A stretch of DNA of 64,000 nt from Microbacterium sp. SORGH_AS_1204 (lineage in GTDB: Bacteria > Actinomycetota > Actinomycetes > Actinomycetales > Microbacteriaceae). Position numbers and translations under genes: made by a program. Positions 1 through 8,697 of the stretch are shown in pieces (within the stretch, counting starts at the first letter, position 1; each line of letters starts with the position of its first letter). The notes under the pieces were generated by a model, which worked only from the letters and a program-made list of their open reading frames with translations, was not told the origin of the DNA and made no database searches. The stretch is taken from positions 1,178,001-1,242,000 of the forward strand of contig NZ_JAUTBD010000001.1 of the NCBI RefSeq assembly GCF_030818935.1, read 5' to 3'.

Positions 1-111
1 CAGGTCGATCCCTCCGTGGGCCACCTGAAGCCGCACGAGGGCGTCATCGACGAAGGTGAGCAGGATCGGCCCGACGGGGCTGTCGTATTCGGTGCTGGTG
101 ACTGTGTTCAT
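1..111 (-). CDS. ogt: Methylated-DNA--protein-cysteine methyltransferase, N-terminal part
   Basis: The gene enters the window from the left edge and only its first 37 codons are visible, read on the minus strand from an ATG at 109-111. The peptide starts MNTVTSTEYDSPVGPILL and continues with a hydrophobic strand, the pattern of the N-terminal ribonuclease-H-like domain of Ogt/AdaB-type alkyltransferases (the Y-x-SP-x-G motif). Such enzymes move an alkyl group from O6-alkylguanine to a cysteine in a PCHR motif, which lies outside the window. It is divergent from the helicase-like gene that follows, with about 200 bp between the start codons. The family call rests on a short stretch, so it is likely but not certain. 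Confidence 0.7.
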   Translation of the reverse strand, partial: MNTVTSTEYDSPVGPILLTFVDDALVRLQVAHGGIDL

Positions 112-310
112 GGGCCCATCCTCATGAGGCGCGAGCTCCCGCGCTCGCGTCGTGCGGCGATCGGAGGAGGATGCCGCCGACCTCCCTGCGGGGGAGGAAG
201 CGCCGGTGGTGCGGCGTGTCGCCGATTACCGCGAAACTCGCGCCCGCTGCAAGCGATCCTCAGGTGCCCGGCTTAGTCTGGCAGGTGTGTGGCGAGCTGA
301 GGACGGTGCC

Positions 311-3300
311 GTGAGCGGCGCCGACGGAGACGAGACGGCGTCGTCCGTCGATCCGGGCGAGCTGCGATTGTCGGAGCCCGGCATCGTGGTCCGCCATGTC
401 GCCGACCCCGAGCGCGACCGCATCCGCGCCGAGGCCGCGGCCCTCGGGGGACGCTCGACGCTCCTGCGTTTCGACGACGCACGAGATGCCGGCATCGACA
501 TCACCAAGGCGCACCCGGGCTCGCTCCCGCAGTTCATCACGGGCCGCGCGACGATGCTGTCGAACCTGTTCCGCGACGAGGTGGCGCTGCGCACGGCGCG
601 TCTGGCCGCCGAGCGCATCACCGCCAAGAACGTCGAGCTGCGCACGGCGCGAGGGCTCGAGCCCGTGCACCTGGCCGTCGGTCTCTCCGCGTGGAAGATC
701 GGGGGAGTGGAGTGGTCGGCCCCCGTCCTCCTCCGCCCGCTCGCCATCCGTCGCCATCACGGCGACTTCGAGCTCAAGCTGCACGGCGCCTTCGTCATGA
801 ACCCCGAGCTGGCCCGTGCCTTCCGCACGCACCTCGGCATCCAGATCGACAGTGCGGCCCTGGCGGGTCTCGCGTACGACCAGGGCGTGTTCAAGCCGCA
901 GCCGGTCATCGACCACATCCGGCGCCTCACGACGCACGTGCCGACTTTCGTCGTGCACCCGCGTCTGGTGATCTCGTCGTTCGCCGACGTGTCGTCGGGC
1001 ATGGCCCGCGACACGATGGATCTCGACGACACGCTGCTCAACGCGCTCGCCGGCCACCACGACGACCGTGCGCGCATCACCGTGCGTCGCGATGACCCGG
1101 TGATCGTCAGCCCCGACGAGCGCAGCCCCGCCGCTGACACGCTGCTGCTCGACGCCGACGCCGAGCAGGAGCGCGTGCTCGCGCGTATCGCCGCCGGCCA
1201 CTCGCTCGCGGTGCACACCCTCCCCGGTACGGGTGGCACCCAGACCGTCATCAATGCGATCGGCCAGCTCGTGCGCGACAACAAGCGCGTGCTCGTCGTG
1301 AGCGCGCGCCGGTCGACGCTCGACGGCATCCGGCACCGCCTCGCCGGGGTGGGACTCACGGGCCTCGCCGTCTCGCCGAACCACGTGCGTCGCGACCTCA
1401 TCCGCGCGATCAGCCGCAACGAGAAGGCCGAGCAGCCGAAGGTCGCCGAGATCGACGACGCGCTGGTGCGCCTTCGCACGGTCCTGCGCGACTACCGTTC
1501 GGCGGTGACGGAGCCGCACCTGGCGCTGGGCGTCTCGGCGCTCGAGGTCCTGCGCGCCCTGACCTCCCTGGCATCCACTTCTCCGGCGCCCTCGACCGAG
1601 GCCCGGTTCGACATCGCGACCCTCGAGAAGCTCGCCGGACGACGGGATGCCGCGGCGCGCGCGCTCGCGATGGCCGCTCGTCTGGGGGAGTTCCGGTTCG
1701 GACCCGACGACTCGCCCTGGTACGGCGTCAGCTTCACGCGCACCGAAGACGCCCGCGCCGCGCACGATCTGGCCGGCAAGCTCCACACGCACGAGGTGCC
1801 GCGCCTGCTCGAGCGCGGGTACGAGCTCATCGCCAAGACGCGCATGCGCCCCTTCCAGACGGTGTCGGAGCTGGGGGCGTACCTGAAGCTCCTGCAGGGC
1901 ATCCGGGAGTCGCTCGACCGCTTCAGCCCGAGCGTGTTCGAGCGGCCGCTGGGCGAGCTGATCGACGCGCACTCGCCCCGCCGCGACGCCTCGGCGATGA
2001 GCGGCCCCAATCGTCGTCGCCTCAAGCGCCTGTCGAAGGAGTACGTGCGCCCCGGCGTCCACGTCCCCGACATGTACGAGGCGCTGGTGCGCATCCAGCA
2101 GCAGCGCACGGAATGGCAGCGCGTGGTCGAGGCCGGCGTCGCCCCCGAGGTGCCGCTGGGCCTTGCCGACGTCCACGTCGCGTGGCAGCGCACCGACGCC
2201 CTGCTCGGCGAGCTCGATCAGATCCTCGGCCGTCAGGGATCCGAGCGTCTCACGACGTTGCCGGTGCAGCGGCTCGTGCGCACGCTCGCGGGCCTGGCCG
2301 CGGAGTCGACGTTCTTCGACAACCTCGTCGAGCGCGCGCAGCTGCGTTCCGAGCTCGCTCGTCTGGGCCTCGAGCAGTTGCTGGTCGAGCTCTCGGTCCG
2401 CCACGTCCCCGAGGAGCGCGTCGGCGCCGAGCTCGAGTTCGCGTGGTGGCAGTCGGCGCTGGAGCACCTGCTGCGCACCGACCGGGCGCTGCTGGGTGCG
2501 AACACGAGCGTCGTCGACCGCCTCGAACGCGATTTCCGCCTCGTCGACGAGGCGCACGCTGCGGCGGCCGGTCCGCTGCTGGCCGCGCAGCTCGCGACGC
2601 GGTGGCGCATCGGCATCGTCGATCACGCCGACGAGGCCGACGCCCTCAAGCGCGCGCTGAAAGACGGTCTGCACAGCGCGCAGGAGATCTCGGATGCCGC
2701 GCCCCTGCTGCTGCGCACGCTCGCGCCCGTGTGGCTCGCCTCGCCGTACGAGGTGCCCGACGTGCCGAAGGATCTCGCGTTCGACGTGGTGATCGTCGCG
2801 GATGCCGCGGCCCTGTGCCTCGCCGAGGCGACGCCGGCGTTGCGCCGCGCCCGTCAGGTCGTGCTCTTCGGCGATCCGGTCGTGCAGAAGCCCACACCGT
2901 TCCGCGTGAGCGCCGCGATCACTCCCGCGCCCGACGACGCCGACGAGGTCCCGTTCGACGAGGTGTCGGTCTTCGAGCGCATCGCCGAGCTGCTTCCGGT
3001 CGAGACCCTGACGCGCAGCTATCGCGCGGGCGGCGAAGACCTGTCGCAGCTGGTCAACGACGCCTTCTACGGCGGCGAGATCGTGTCGCTGCCGTGGGCG
3101 GGGTCGTATCTCGGCCGCGGCAGCTTGAGCGTCGACTACGTCGAGGGCGGTGTCGGCGCGCCCGACCCGATCAGCGGTGCGGTCGAGAGCCCCGACGCCG
3201 AGGTCGCTCGCGTGGTGACCCTCGTCGTCGAGCACGCCGTGAACCGCGCGTCCGAATCGCTGATGGTGGTGACCGCCAGTCGCAGGCACGCCGAGCGCAT

Positions 3301-4015
3301 CCGCGCGGCCGTGGTGGCCGCCCTCGCCGGTCGGTCCGATGTGGCGGAGTTCGTCTCGCGCGATGCCGCCGAACCCTTCGCCGTGCTGACCCTCGAAGAG
3401 TCCGTGGCCGAGAGTCGTGACCGCGTGGTCTTCTCGCTCGGTTTCGGGCTCACCCGCCACGGTCGCGTCCTCAGCGATTTCGGCGACCTCTCCACGCCCG
3501 ACGGCGAACGACTGCTGACGGTCGGTATGACCCGTGCGCGCCGCTCGATGGTGATCGTGTCGTCGATCCGCCCGTCGGCGTTCGACGACGGGCGCCTCGA
3601 GCACGGTGCGGCCACGCTCATGGGCATCCTCGGCAACGTCGCCTCGCGCGGCCGCGAGAGCCGGCTCGAAGACCTCGCCGACCCGCTCACCCGTGCCCTC
3701 GCGCGGGAGCTCCGACGCCTCGGCGTCGAGGTCGACGTCGATTACCGCGGCCTGCTGCCGCTGGTCGCGCGATACAAGGGCAAGGCCGTCGTCGCCGAGA
3801 GCGATCCCGAGACAATCGGGGAGTCCCTGCGAGAGACGCTGCGCCTGCGCCCGCAGATTCTGCGGCGCCTCGGCTGGCACTACGTGCGCGTGCACGCGTT
3901 CGACCTCTACAGCGACCCCGCGGGCGTCGCGACGCGGATCGCCGAACTGCTCGGCGCGGTGCCCGACGCGGGCGCGCCCGAGTCGACGACCGAGCCGCTC
4001 GATCTCCCCGGCTGA
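311..4015 (+). CDS. SF1 (Upf1-like) helicase-related protein with decayed ATPase motifs
   Basis: A protein of about 1234 residues laid out like DUF4011/Upf1-type SF1 helicases: an N-terminal region, a split helicase core and a C-terminal restriction-endonuclease-like segment (roughly the last 90 residues, with ILRRLGWHYVRVHAFDLY). The core motifs are eroded. The Walker A position reads PGTGGTQT (about residue 305) where PGTGKSQT is expected, so the catalytic lysine is Gly. The Walker B/DEAS position reads VIVADAAAL (about residue 827). Motif VI is kept as VGMTRARRSMVIVSS (about residue 1071). I start at the GTG at 311, which has a GAGGAC ribosome site upstream; an in-frame ATG at 152 would add 53 residues of poor character. 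The protein may have kept a nucleic-acid-binding or scaffold role without ATP-driven unwinding. Confidence 0.75.
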   Translation: MSGADGDETASSVDPGELRLSEPGIVVRHVADPERDRIRAEAAALGGRSTLLRFDDARDAGIDITKAHPGSLPQFITGRATMLSNLFRDEVALRTARLAAERITAKNVELRTARGLEPVHLAVGLSAWKIGGVEWSAPVLLRPLAIRRHHGDFELKLHGAFVMNPELARAFRTHLGIQIDSAALAGLAYDQGVFKPQPVIDHIRRLTTHVPTFVVHPRLVISSFADVSSGMARDTMDLDDTLLNALAGHHDDRARITVRRDDPVIVSPDERSPAADTLLLDADAEQERVLARIAAGHSLAVHTLPGTGGTQTVINAIGQLVRDNKRVLVVSARRSTLDGIRHRLAGVGLTGLAVSPNHVRRDLIRAISRNEKAEQPKVAEIDDALVRLRTVLRDYRSAVTEPHLALGVSALEVLRALTSLASTSPAPSTEARFDIATLEKLAGRRDAAARALAMAARLGEFRFGPDDSPWYGVSFTRTEDARAAHDLAGKLHTHEVPRLLERGYELIAKTRMRPFQTVSELGAYLKLLQGIRESLDRFSPSVFERPLGELIDAHSPRRDASAMSGPNRRRLKRLSKEYVRPGVHVPDMYEALVRIQQQRTEWQRVVEAGVAPEVPLGLADVHVAWQRTDALLGELDQILGRQGSERLTTLPVQRLVRTLAGLAAESTFFDNLVERAQLRSELARLGLEQLLVELSVRHVPEERVGAELEFAWWQSALEHLLRTDRALLGANTSVVDRLERDFRLVDEAHAAAAGPLLAAQLATRWRIGIVDHADEADALKRALKDGLHSAQEISDAAPLLLRTLAPVWLASPYEVPDVPKDLAFDVVIVADAAALCLAEATPALRRARQVVLFGDPVVQKPTPFRVSAAITPAPDDADEVPFDEVSVFERIAELLPVETLTRSYRAGGEDLSQLVNDAFYGGEIVSLPWAGSYLGRGSLSVDYVEGGVGAPDPISGAVESPDAEVARVVTLVVEHAVNRASESLMVVTASRRHAERIRAAVVAALAGRSDVAEFVSRDAAEPFAVLTLEESVAESRDRVVFSLGFGLTRHGRVLSDFGDLSTPDGERLLTVGMTRARRSMVIVSSIRPSAFDDGRLEHGAATLMGILGNVASRGRESRLEDLADPLTRALARELRRLGVEVDVDYRGLLPLVARYKGKAVVAESDPETIGESLRETLRLRPQILRRLGWHYVRVHAFDLYSDPAGVATRIAELLGAVPDAGAPESTTEPLDLPG

Positions 4016-4021
4016 GAGTCG

Positions 4022-4510
4022 ATGACCGACAGCCTGGATGCCGCCCGGGGCGGCGCCTCACGCGCGGCCCCGGTCCCTTCGACAGGCTCAGGGACCTCCG
4101 CTTCGCCGCAGGAGGCCGAGCCCGTCGAAGCCCCGGAGCCCCGTGCCGGAACGCGGGAGGCTGAGCCTGTCGAAGCCTCCGGGACCCGTGCCGCAACGCG
4201 GGAGGCTGAGCCTGTCGAAGCCTCCGGGACCCGTGCCGCAACGCGGGAGGCTGAGCCCGTCGAAGCCTCCGGGTCCCGTGTCGGAATGCGGAAAGCTGAG
4301 CCCGTCGGAGCCTCCGGGGCCCGCGACCAGCCCGTGCGGCAGCCGGTCGTCCGCGTGCGCGGGTCGCGCCGCGCACGGCTTCTGCCGGCACCCGGCACCA
4401 CGGCCGAACCCGCACCGGTCGATGACCGCGAGCGGGGTGCCGGCGCCAAGCCTGCGGCATCCGGCCCCAACGACGATCGCATGCTGCGCGACGTCCCGCC
4501 TCATTATTGA
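4022..4510 (+). CDS. Small repeat-containing protein, function unknown
   Basis: A 162-residue hydrophilic protein starting 7 bases after the helicase-like gene, so probably co-transcribed. Residues about 30-105 are five imperfect copies of a 15-residue unit (REAEPVEASGTRAAT). After a basic stretch it ends PNDDRMLRDVPPHY, a tail of the kind seen on small actinobacterial proteins of unknown function. The repeat block is encoded by a 45-bp DNA repeat resembling the dispersed palindromic element TTCGACAGGCTCAG, so the gene appears to have absorbed a REP-like sequence in frame. There is no signal peptide or membrane segment. The C-terminal 50 residues are probably the original protein. Confidence 0.6.
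   Translation: MTDSLDAARGGASRAAPVPSTGSGTSASPQEAEPVEAPEPRAGTREAEPVEASGTRAATREAEPVEASGTRAATREAEPVEASGSRVGMRKAEPVGASGARDQPVRQPVVRVRGSRRARLLPAPGTTAEPAPVDDRERGAGAKPAASGPNDDRMLRDVPPHY
4113..4337. repeat. Five tandem 45-bp repeats inside a coding sequence
   Basis: Units start at 4113, 4158, 4203, 4248 and 4293, exactly 45 bp apart. Units 2 and 3 are identical; the others differ at a few bases. Each contains AGGCTGAGCCTGTCGAAG or a close variant, the reverse complement of CTTCGACAGGCTCAG, which itself occurs once in opposite orientation at about 4078-4092. That makes the block a head-to-head palindromic array. Because 45 is divisible by 3 the reading frame is kept. Confidence 0.9.
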
Positions 4511-4522
4511 GGCGAGAACCGA

Positions 4523-4564
4523 AACGGCGCCCGCACCGGGAGGTCTCCGGGTGCGGGCGCCGTT
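4523..4564. terminator. Bidirectional hairpin between convergent genes
   Basis: A near-perfect inverted repeat with arms AACGGCGCCCGCACC and its complement around an 8-10 base loop. It lies between the end of the small repeat protein (4510, plus strand) and the end of mscL (4571, minus strand). There is no strong U-run on either side, but its placement between convergent genes fits a shared terminator. Confidence 0.75.
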
Positions 4565-4570
4565 CGCGGG

Positions 4571-4993
4571 TCACGCTCTGTCGTTCTGGCGCTCCAGCAG
4601 ATCGCGGATCTGCACGAGCAGCTCCTGTTCGGTGGGCAGCTTGGGCTCGTCGGTCGCCGAGTCCTTGACGCCCGCGCGTGCCGCGGCCAGAGCCTTCCAC
4701 CGGTTCATCGGGTAGACGAACACCAGGTAGACCACGAGAGCGACGGCGAAGAAGCTGATCACGGCGGTCAGCAGTCCACCGAGCGGGAACACGACCTGCT
4801 GCCCGTAGATGCCGGTGAATGTCGGCCCGACCTCGCCGCTCTCATTCGGCACGTAGAAGATCTCGATCAGCGGGTTGATGAGCGCCGTGACGATGGCGTT
4901 CACCACCGCCGTGAACGCGGCGCCGATGACGACGGCGACCGCGAGGTCGATGACGTTGCCGCGGAGGATGAACTCCTTGAATCCCTTGATCAT
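4571..4993 (-). CDS. mscL: Large-conductance mechanosensitive channel MscL
   Basis: A 140-residue membrane protein starting MIKGFKEFILRGNVIDLAVA, the signature N-terminus and first transmembrane helix of MscL. The second helix lies at about residues 70-95 (GGLLTAVISFFAVALVVYLV), followed by the charged cytoplasmic bundle ending LLVQIRDLLERQNDRA. MscL forms a homopentameric pore that opens under membrane tension to release solutes after hypo-osmotic shock. The ATG at 4991-4993 gives the expected N-terminus; a longer reading frame upstream adds only Arg/Pro-rich sequence. Confidence 0.97.
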   Translation of the reverse strand: MIKGFKEFILRGNVIDLAVAVVIGAAFTAVVNAIVTALINPLIEIFYVPNESGEVGPTFTGIYGQQVVFPLGGLLTAVISFFAVALVVYLVFVYPMNRWKALAAARAGVKDSATDEPKLPTEQELLVQIRDLLERQNDRA

Positions 4994-5027
4994 GCGCTGG
5001 CTCCCCTTCTGCCGCGCCGACCGCGGC

Positions 5028-5318
5028 TCAGGAGGCCGAGGACGGGGCGGACGCCTTCGTTTCCGACTTCGATGATGTCGAAGATGACGACGAGCCGCCA
5101 CCGCTTGCGTTCGACGACGCGGTCGAGCCGTTCGCTGACGATCCGCGCGAGTCGGTGCGGTAGAAGCCCGACCCGTTGAAGGTTACGCCGATCGACCCGT
5201 ACTGCTTTCGCACCTCGCCGCCGCATTCGGGGCACTCGGTGAGGGCGGCGTCCGAGAAGGACTGCACGGCGTCGAAACGGTGGCCGCACTGTTTGCAGGC
5301 GTATGAGTAGGTGGGCAT
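5028..5318 (-). CDS. FmdB-family zinc ribbon protein
   Basis: A 96-residue protein beginning MPTYSYACKQCGHRFDAVQS with a second CPECGG pair near residue 30. The two CxxC pairs form the small zinc ribbon of the FmdB family (putative regulatory protein). The C-terminal half is a disordered Ser/Gly/Ala tail, as is common in actinobacterial members. It sits between 5-formyl-THF cyclo-ligase and mscL on the same strand, 18 bases after the former, so it is probably transcribed with it. The molecular role of the family is not firmly established. Confidence 0.9.
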   Translation of the reverse strand: MPTYSYACKQCGHRFDAVQSFSDAALTECPECGGEVRKQYGSIGVTFNGSGFYRTDSRGSSANGSTASSNASGGGSSSSSTSSKSETKASAPSSAS

Positions 5319-5336
5319 CGGGTTTCCTTCGGGTGT

Positions 5337-5933
5337 TCAGGCGGTGCGAGAGGTGATCGCGAGTGTCCGCGTGGGGGTGACCACGCCCGTCACGGGCTGG
5401 TCGTGCACGTCGCGGGGCACGTGGTCGACGAACTCGGAATCGAAGATCACGGCGTAGACGGGCGGGCACTTCTCCATCGAGCCCAGCGTCTTGTCGTAGT
5501 AGCCGCGGCCCCAGCCGAGTCGCATCCCGGTGCGGTCGACGGCGGCCGCGGGGATGATCAGAAGGTCGACGTCGTTGACCGCGATGGGACCGAGCACGTC
5601 GCCGACGGGTTCGGGCATGCCGAAGAGCCCCTCGGCGATCTCGGCGTCGGGGGTGGCGACGCTCCAATCGAGCAACCCGTCATCGCGGGAGATCGGGAGC
5701 AGGACCCGGATGCCACGGGCCACGGCGCCGGCCACGAAGGCGTGGGTGCCGGGCTCGGTCGGCGTCGAGAGGAAGCACGAGATGCTGCGCGCACCGAGAC
5801 GCTCGACCAGCGCATCGAGTTGCTGCGCGACGCCGGCCTCGGCTACCTCGCGGGCGTGCGCTGAGAGGGTCTGGCGGCGTTCGCGCAGGTCGGCGCGAAG
5901 CGCGCGTTTGGCCTGCTCGATGCGGTCCGGCAT
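5337..5933 (-). CDS. 5-formyltetrahydrofolate cyclo-ligase
   Basis: 198 residues, normal for the family. It catalyses ATP-dependent conversion of 5-formyl-THF to 5,10-methenyl-THF, returning a stored folate to one-carbon metabolism. The diagnostic C-terminal motif MRLGWGRGYYDKTL lies at about residues 135-148, with the phosphate/ATP-binding GxGxGYYD core intact, and the N-terminus (KRALRADLRERRQTLS) has the usual basic helix. It is divergent from galU with about 60 bp between them, where the promoters of both must lie. The FmdB gene follows on the same strand. Confidence 0.95.
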   Translation of the reverse strand: MPDRIEQAKRALRADLRERRQTLSAHAREVAEAGVAQQLDALVERLGARSISCFLSTPTEPGTHAFVAGAVARGIRVLLPISRDDGLLDWSVATPDAEIAEGLFGMPEPVGDVLGPIAVNDVDLLIIPAAAVDRTGMRLGWGRGYYDKTLGSMEKCPPVYAVIFDSEFVDHVPRDVHDQPVTGVVTPTRTLAITSRTA

Positions 5934-5995
5934 GGGCGTAAGTCTACGTGCGCGGCTGTTACAGCAGCGTCATCGGTGCCCGCTAAGGTATGCCC

Positions 5996-6886
5996 ATGCC
6001 TCATAAGCCCTTCAAGGCCGTCATCCCGGCCGCCGGTCTCGGTACGCGCTTCCTTCCTGCCACCAAGGCGATGCCCAAGGAGATGCTCCCGGTCGTCGAC
6101 AAGCCCGCCATCCAGTACGTCGTCGAAGAGGCGACGGGAGCCGGCATCGATGACGTCCTGATCATCATCGGGCGCAACAAGAACAACATCGCCAACCACT
6201 TCGACTCCATGCCCGAGCTCGAAGCGAAGCTGCGCGAGAAGGGCGACGACGACAAGCTCGCCAAGGTCGAGCACTCGTCCGACCTGGCCGACATCCACCT
6301 CGTCCGTCAGGGCGAGCCGCGCGGTCTCGGTCACGCGGTGCTCCGCGCGCGCAGCCACGTGGGCGACCACCCCTTCGCCGTGCTCCTGGGCGACGACCTC
6401 ATCGACGAGCGCGATCCGCTGCTCACCAAGATGATGGAGGAGTACGACAAGCGCAGCGCCACGGTCATCGCCCTCATGGAGGTCGATCCCGAGCACATCC
6501 ACCTCTACGGTGTCGCCGCGGTCGAGCCCACCGACGAAGACGGTGTCGTCAAGGTCACCAAGCTCGTCGAGAAGCCCAAGGCCGAAGACGCCCCCTCGAA
6601 CCTGGCGATCATCGGTCGCTACGTGCTCGGCCCCGACGTGTTCGGCATCCTGGAGCACACCGAGCCCGGCAAGGGCGGCGAGATCCAGCTGACCGACGCC
6701 CTCGAGGAGCTCGCCACCGGTGGCGGCGACGGCGGCGGGGTGTACGGCGTGGTCTTCCGCGGTCGCCGCTACGACACCGGTGACCGTGTCGACTACATCA
6801 AGGCGATCGTCCAGCTCGCCGCCGACCGTGACGACCTGGGCCCCGCCCTGCGTCCGTGGTTCAAGGAGTTCGCGCAGGGTCTCTGA
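5996..6886 (+). CDS. galU: UTP--glucose-1-phosphate uridylyltransferase
   Basis: About 296 residues. The N-terminal nucleotide-binding signature is intact (IPAAGLGTRFLPATKAMPKE, residues about 9-28), followed by VDKPAIQYVVEEA. The enzyme makes UDP-glucose from UTP and glucose-1-phosphate for cell-envelope polysaccharides and glycolipids. Two ATG codons lie at 5990 and 5996. The AAGG at 5985-5988 is too close to the first and well spaced for the second, so I use 5996. It is followed closely by an acetyltransferase gene on the same strand. Confidence 0.95.
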   Translation: MPHKPFKAVIPAAGLGTRFLPATKAMPKEMLPVVDKPAIQYVVEEATGAGIDDVLIIIGRNKNNIANHFDSMPELEAKLREKGDDDKLAKVEHSSDLADIHLVRQGEPRGLGHAVLRARSHVGDHPFAVLLGDDLIDERDPLLTKMMEEYDKRSATVIALMEVDPEHIHLYGVAAVEPTDEDGVVKVTKLVEKPKAEDAPSNLAIIGRYVLGPDVFGILEHTEPGKGGEIQLTDALEELATGGGDGGGVYGVVFRGRRYDTGDRVDYIKAIVQLAADRDDLGPALRPWFKEFAQGL

Positions 6887-6900
6887 CTCCGCGAGGTTGC

Positions 6901-7524
6901 ATGGATCTCTCCATCCCGAGGCGGCACGGTGAGGTGTCGATCCGTCTCATTCGCAATCGCGACGCACGCGTCCTTCAGCAGCAGCTGATCGACAACCGCA
7001 CGTGGTTGCGGCGCTGGGAGGCGACGAGCCCGGATGGGCCGGTGTCGTTCGACATGCGGCTGGGTATCCGTCGCCTCCTGCAGCAGTACCGCGACGGCCT
7101 CGGCGTCCCCTTCGTCATGGAGTGGGACGACGAGGTCGCCGGTCAGCTTAACGTCTGGGGCGTCTCGCGCGGGTCTCTCGCCTCGGCCACCATCGGGTAC
7201 TGGATCGCCGAGGGCTTCGCCGGACGAGGCATCACCACCGTGTCGGTCGCCATGGCCACCGACATCTGCTTCACGTCGCTCAATCTGCACCGGGTCGAGA
7301 TCTGCATCCGTCCCGAGAATCACGCCAGCCTGCGCGTGGTGGAGAAGCTGGGCTTCCGTTACGAGGGGCTGCGCCGCAAGTACATCCACATCGACGGCGA
7401 CTGGCGCGACCACTATGCCTTCGCCCTCGTGCGCGAAGAGGTCCCGCACGGCGTGCTCGACCGATGGGACCGCGGCCAGGTCCCGCCCGACGCCGCGCGC
7501 GTGCCCCCGTCCGACCGCATCTGA
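6901..7524 (+). CDS. GNAT acetyltransferase, RimJ/RimL-like
   Basis: About 207 residues starting MDLSIPRRHGEVSIRLIR at 6901, 15 bases after the galU stop. The GNAT fold is recognisable: the acetyl-CoA loop region IGYWIAEGFAGRGITTVSVA, then HRVEICIRPENHASLRVVEKLGF, the hallmark of ribosomal-protein-alanine N-acetyltransferases. The likely role is N-terminal acetylation of a ribosomal protein or a related amine substrate using acetyl-CoA. The substrate cannot be named from sequence. An upstream in-frame start inside galU (6856) is less likely. Confidence 0.9.
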   Translation: MDLSIPRRHGEVSIRLIRNRDARVLQQQLIDNRTWLRRWEATSPDGPVSFDMRLGIRRLLQQYRDGLGVPFVMEWDDEVAGQLNVWGVSRGSLASATIGYWIAEGFAGRGITTVSVAMATDICFTSLNLHRVEICIRPENHASLRVVEKLGFRYEGLRRKYIHIDGDWRDHYAFALVREEVPHGVLDRWDRGQVPPDAARVPPSDRI

Positions 7525-7611
7525 GCGCCCTCACGCATTCATTGCGCCACGGTCGCGGCGACACGCGGGGGGATGTCACGTCGTGATCTCCCGGTGACCT
7601 ACCTTTGACCC

Positions 7612-8697
7612 ATGGGTGGGCAGGTTCTGGGCGGTGGCGTGATCGTCTTCGTCGCGGTTGCGCTGTGGTTGGTGTACCTGCTGCCCTCGTGGCAGAGCCG
7701 GCACCGCTTCACCTCTGCCGAGCGCAATGCCGTCCGTCTCAATCAGGCCCTCCGCGTGCTCGCCGAGACGGCTGAGACCCCGCGAGAGGTGCGGCTGGAG
7801 CTGACCGCGCGCACCGCCCACCAGCAGCAGAAGCTCGCCCGCCAGATCCAGGCCAAGAAGACCAAGACCGAACTGGCGGCGGCGAAAGCCCGTCTCGAGG
7901 TCGCACGGCTCGAGAGCGCACGCGACCGCGACCTGGTGCGGGAGCAGCGCGCCGCGGCGGTGCAGGTCGCTCGCGCCGAACGTGCGGCGGCCGTCGAGCT
8001 GGCCCGTGCGGAACGTGCGGCGGCTGTCGAGGTCGCTCGTGCCGAGCGCGCCGCGGCGCTCGAGAAGACGCATGCCGAGAAGATCGCGGCCGTCGAGCGC
8101 GCCCACGCGGAACGCGCGGCGGTCGCTGTTCGGCCCGAAGCGCGCCGGGCTCAGGCGCGTCGACGCTTCCGCCTCGCTCTCACCGCTTCCGGGCTCGTCG
8201 GTCTCGCGGCGCTCATCACGGGTGTCGTGCCGGCCGTCGGAGCGGCGGCCCCCGTGCTGCTCATCACGGGCACCGTCGTCGTCGTGGCGTCTCTCGTCGC
8301 GCTCCGCCGCCTCGCGGTCGTCGCCGCCCGCGGAGCGAAGGCTCCCCGCGCGGCCGTCGTCGTCCGCACGTCGTCGCCCGAGCTGCAGGATGTCGCCCTG
8401 GTACCGACGCCCCGCCCCACGTGGACGCCGCGTGAGCTGCCACGCCCCCTGGTCGCGTCGGCGGGCTCGCGCGCCGCGGCCGTCGTCGACGAGCAGATCG
8501 CCCGCGAGGCCCTCCGTGCCGCCGCCCGTGAGGAGGCGGCCCGAGAGATCGCCGCGGAGCAGGCGCCCACACCGATCGAGTCGGTGCGGCCCGCGGCGGC
8601 AGCCCCTTCGCCGTACGCCGCGATGGGCTACGTCGACGACACCGAGATCGAAGACCACGTGCGCCGTCTGCTGGAACGCCGCGCGTCGGGGCAATAG
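7612..8697 (+). CDS. Membrane protein with 11-residue coiled-coil repeats, unknown function
   Basis: 361 residues. There is an N-terminal transmembrane helix (VIVFVAVALWLVYLLP, residues about 10-26), a charged helical segment, and a hydrophobic hairpin at about residues 185-232 (two predicted membrane helices). Between them, residues about 114-170 are five copies of an 11-residue unit of the form AAVEVARAERA, a hendecad pattern typical of long straight coiled coils. The C-terminus ends VDDTEIEDHVRRLLERRASGQ. Related Microbacteriaceae proteins carry only vague names. It lies between galU/rimJ and the tRNA-Ala gene. No enzymatic motif is seen. Confidence 0.8.
   Translation: MGGQVLGGGVIVFVAVALWLVYLLPSWQSRHRFTSAERNAVRLNQALRVLAETAETPREVRLELTARTAHQQQKLARQIQAKKTKTELAAAKARLEVARLESARDRDLVREQRAAAVQVARAERAAAVELARAERAAAVEVARAERAAALEKTHAEKIAAVERAHAERAAVAVRPEARRAQARRRFRLALTASGLVGLAALITGVVPAVGAAAPVLLITGTVVVVASLVALRRLAVVAARGAKAPRAAVVVRTSSPELQDVALVPTPRPTWTPRELPRPLVASAGSRAAAVVDEQIAREALRAAAREEAAREIAAEQAPTPIESVRPAAAAPSPYAAMGYVDDTEIEDHVRRLLERRASGQ
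7951..8121 (+). repeat. Five 33-bp (11-codon) coding repeats
   Basis: The DNA behind the AAVxVARAERA units repeats every 33 bp with substitutions mostly at third codon positions. The array encodes the coiled-coil stalk of the membrane protein. Confidence 0.75.

Noticed and set aside
260..3895. Long open frame antisense to the helicase-like gene
   Set aside because: Composition is typical of an antisense shadow in high-GC DNA and no domain is recognisable; the plus-strand protein has clear family motifs.
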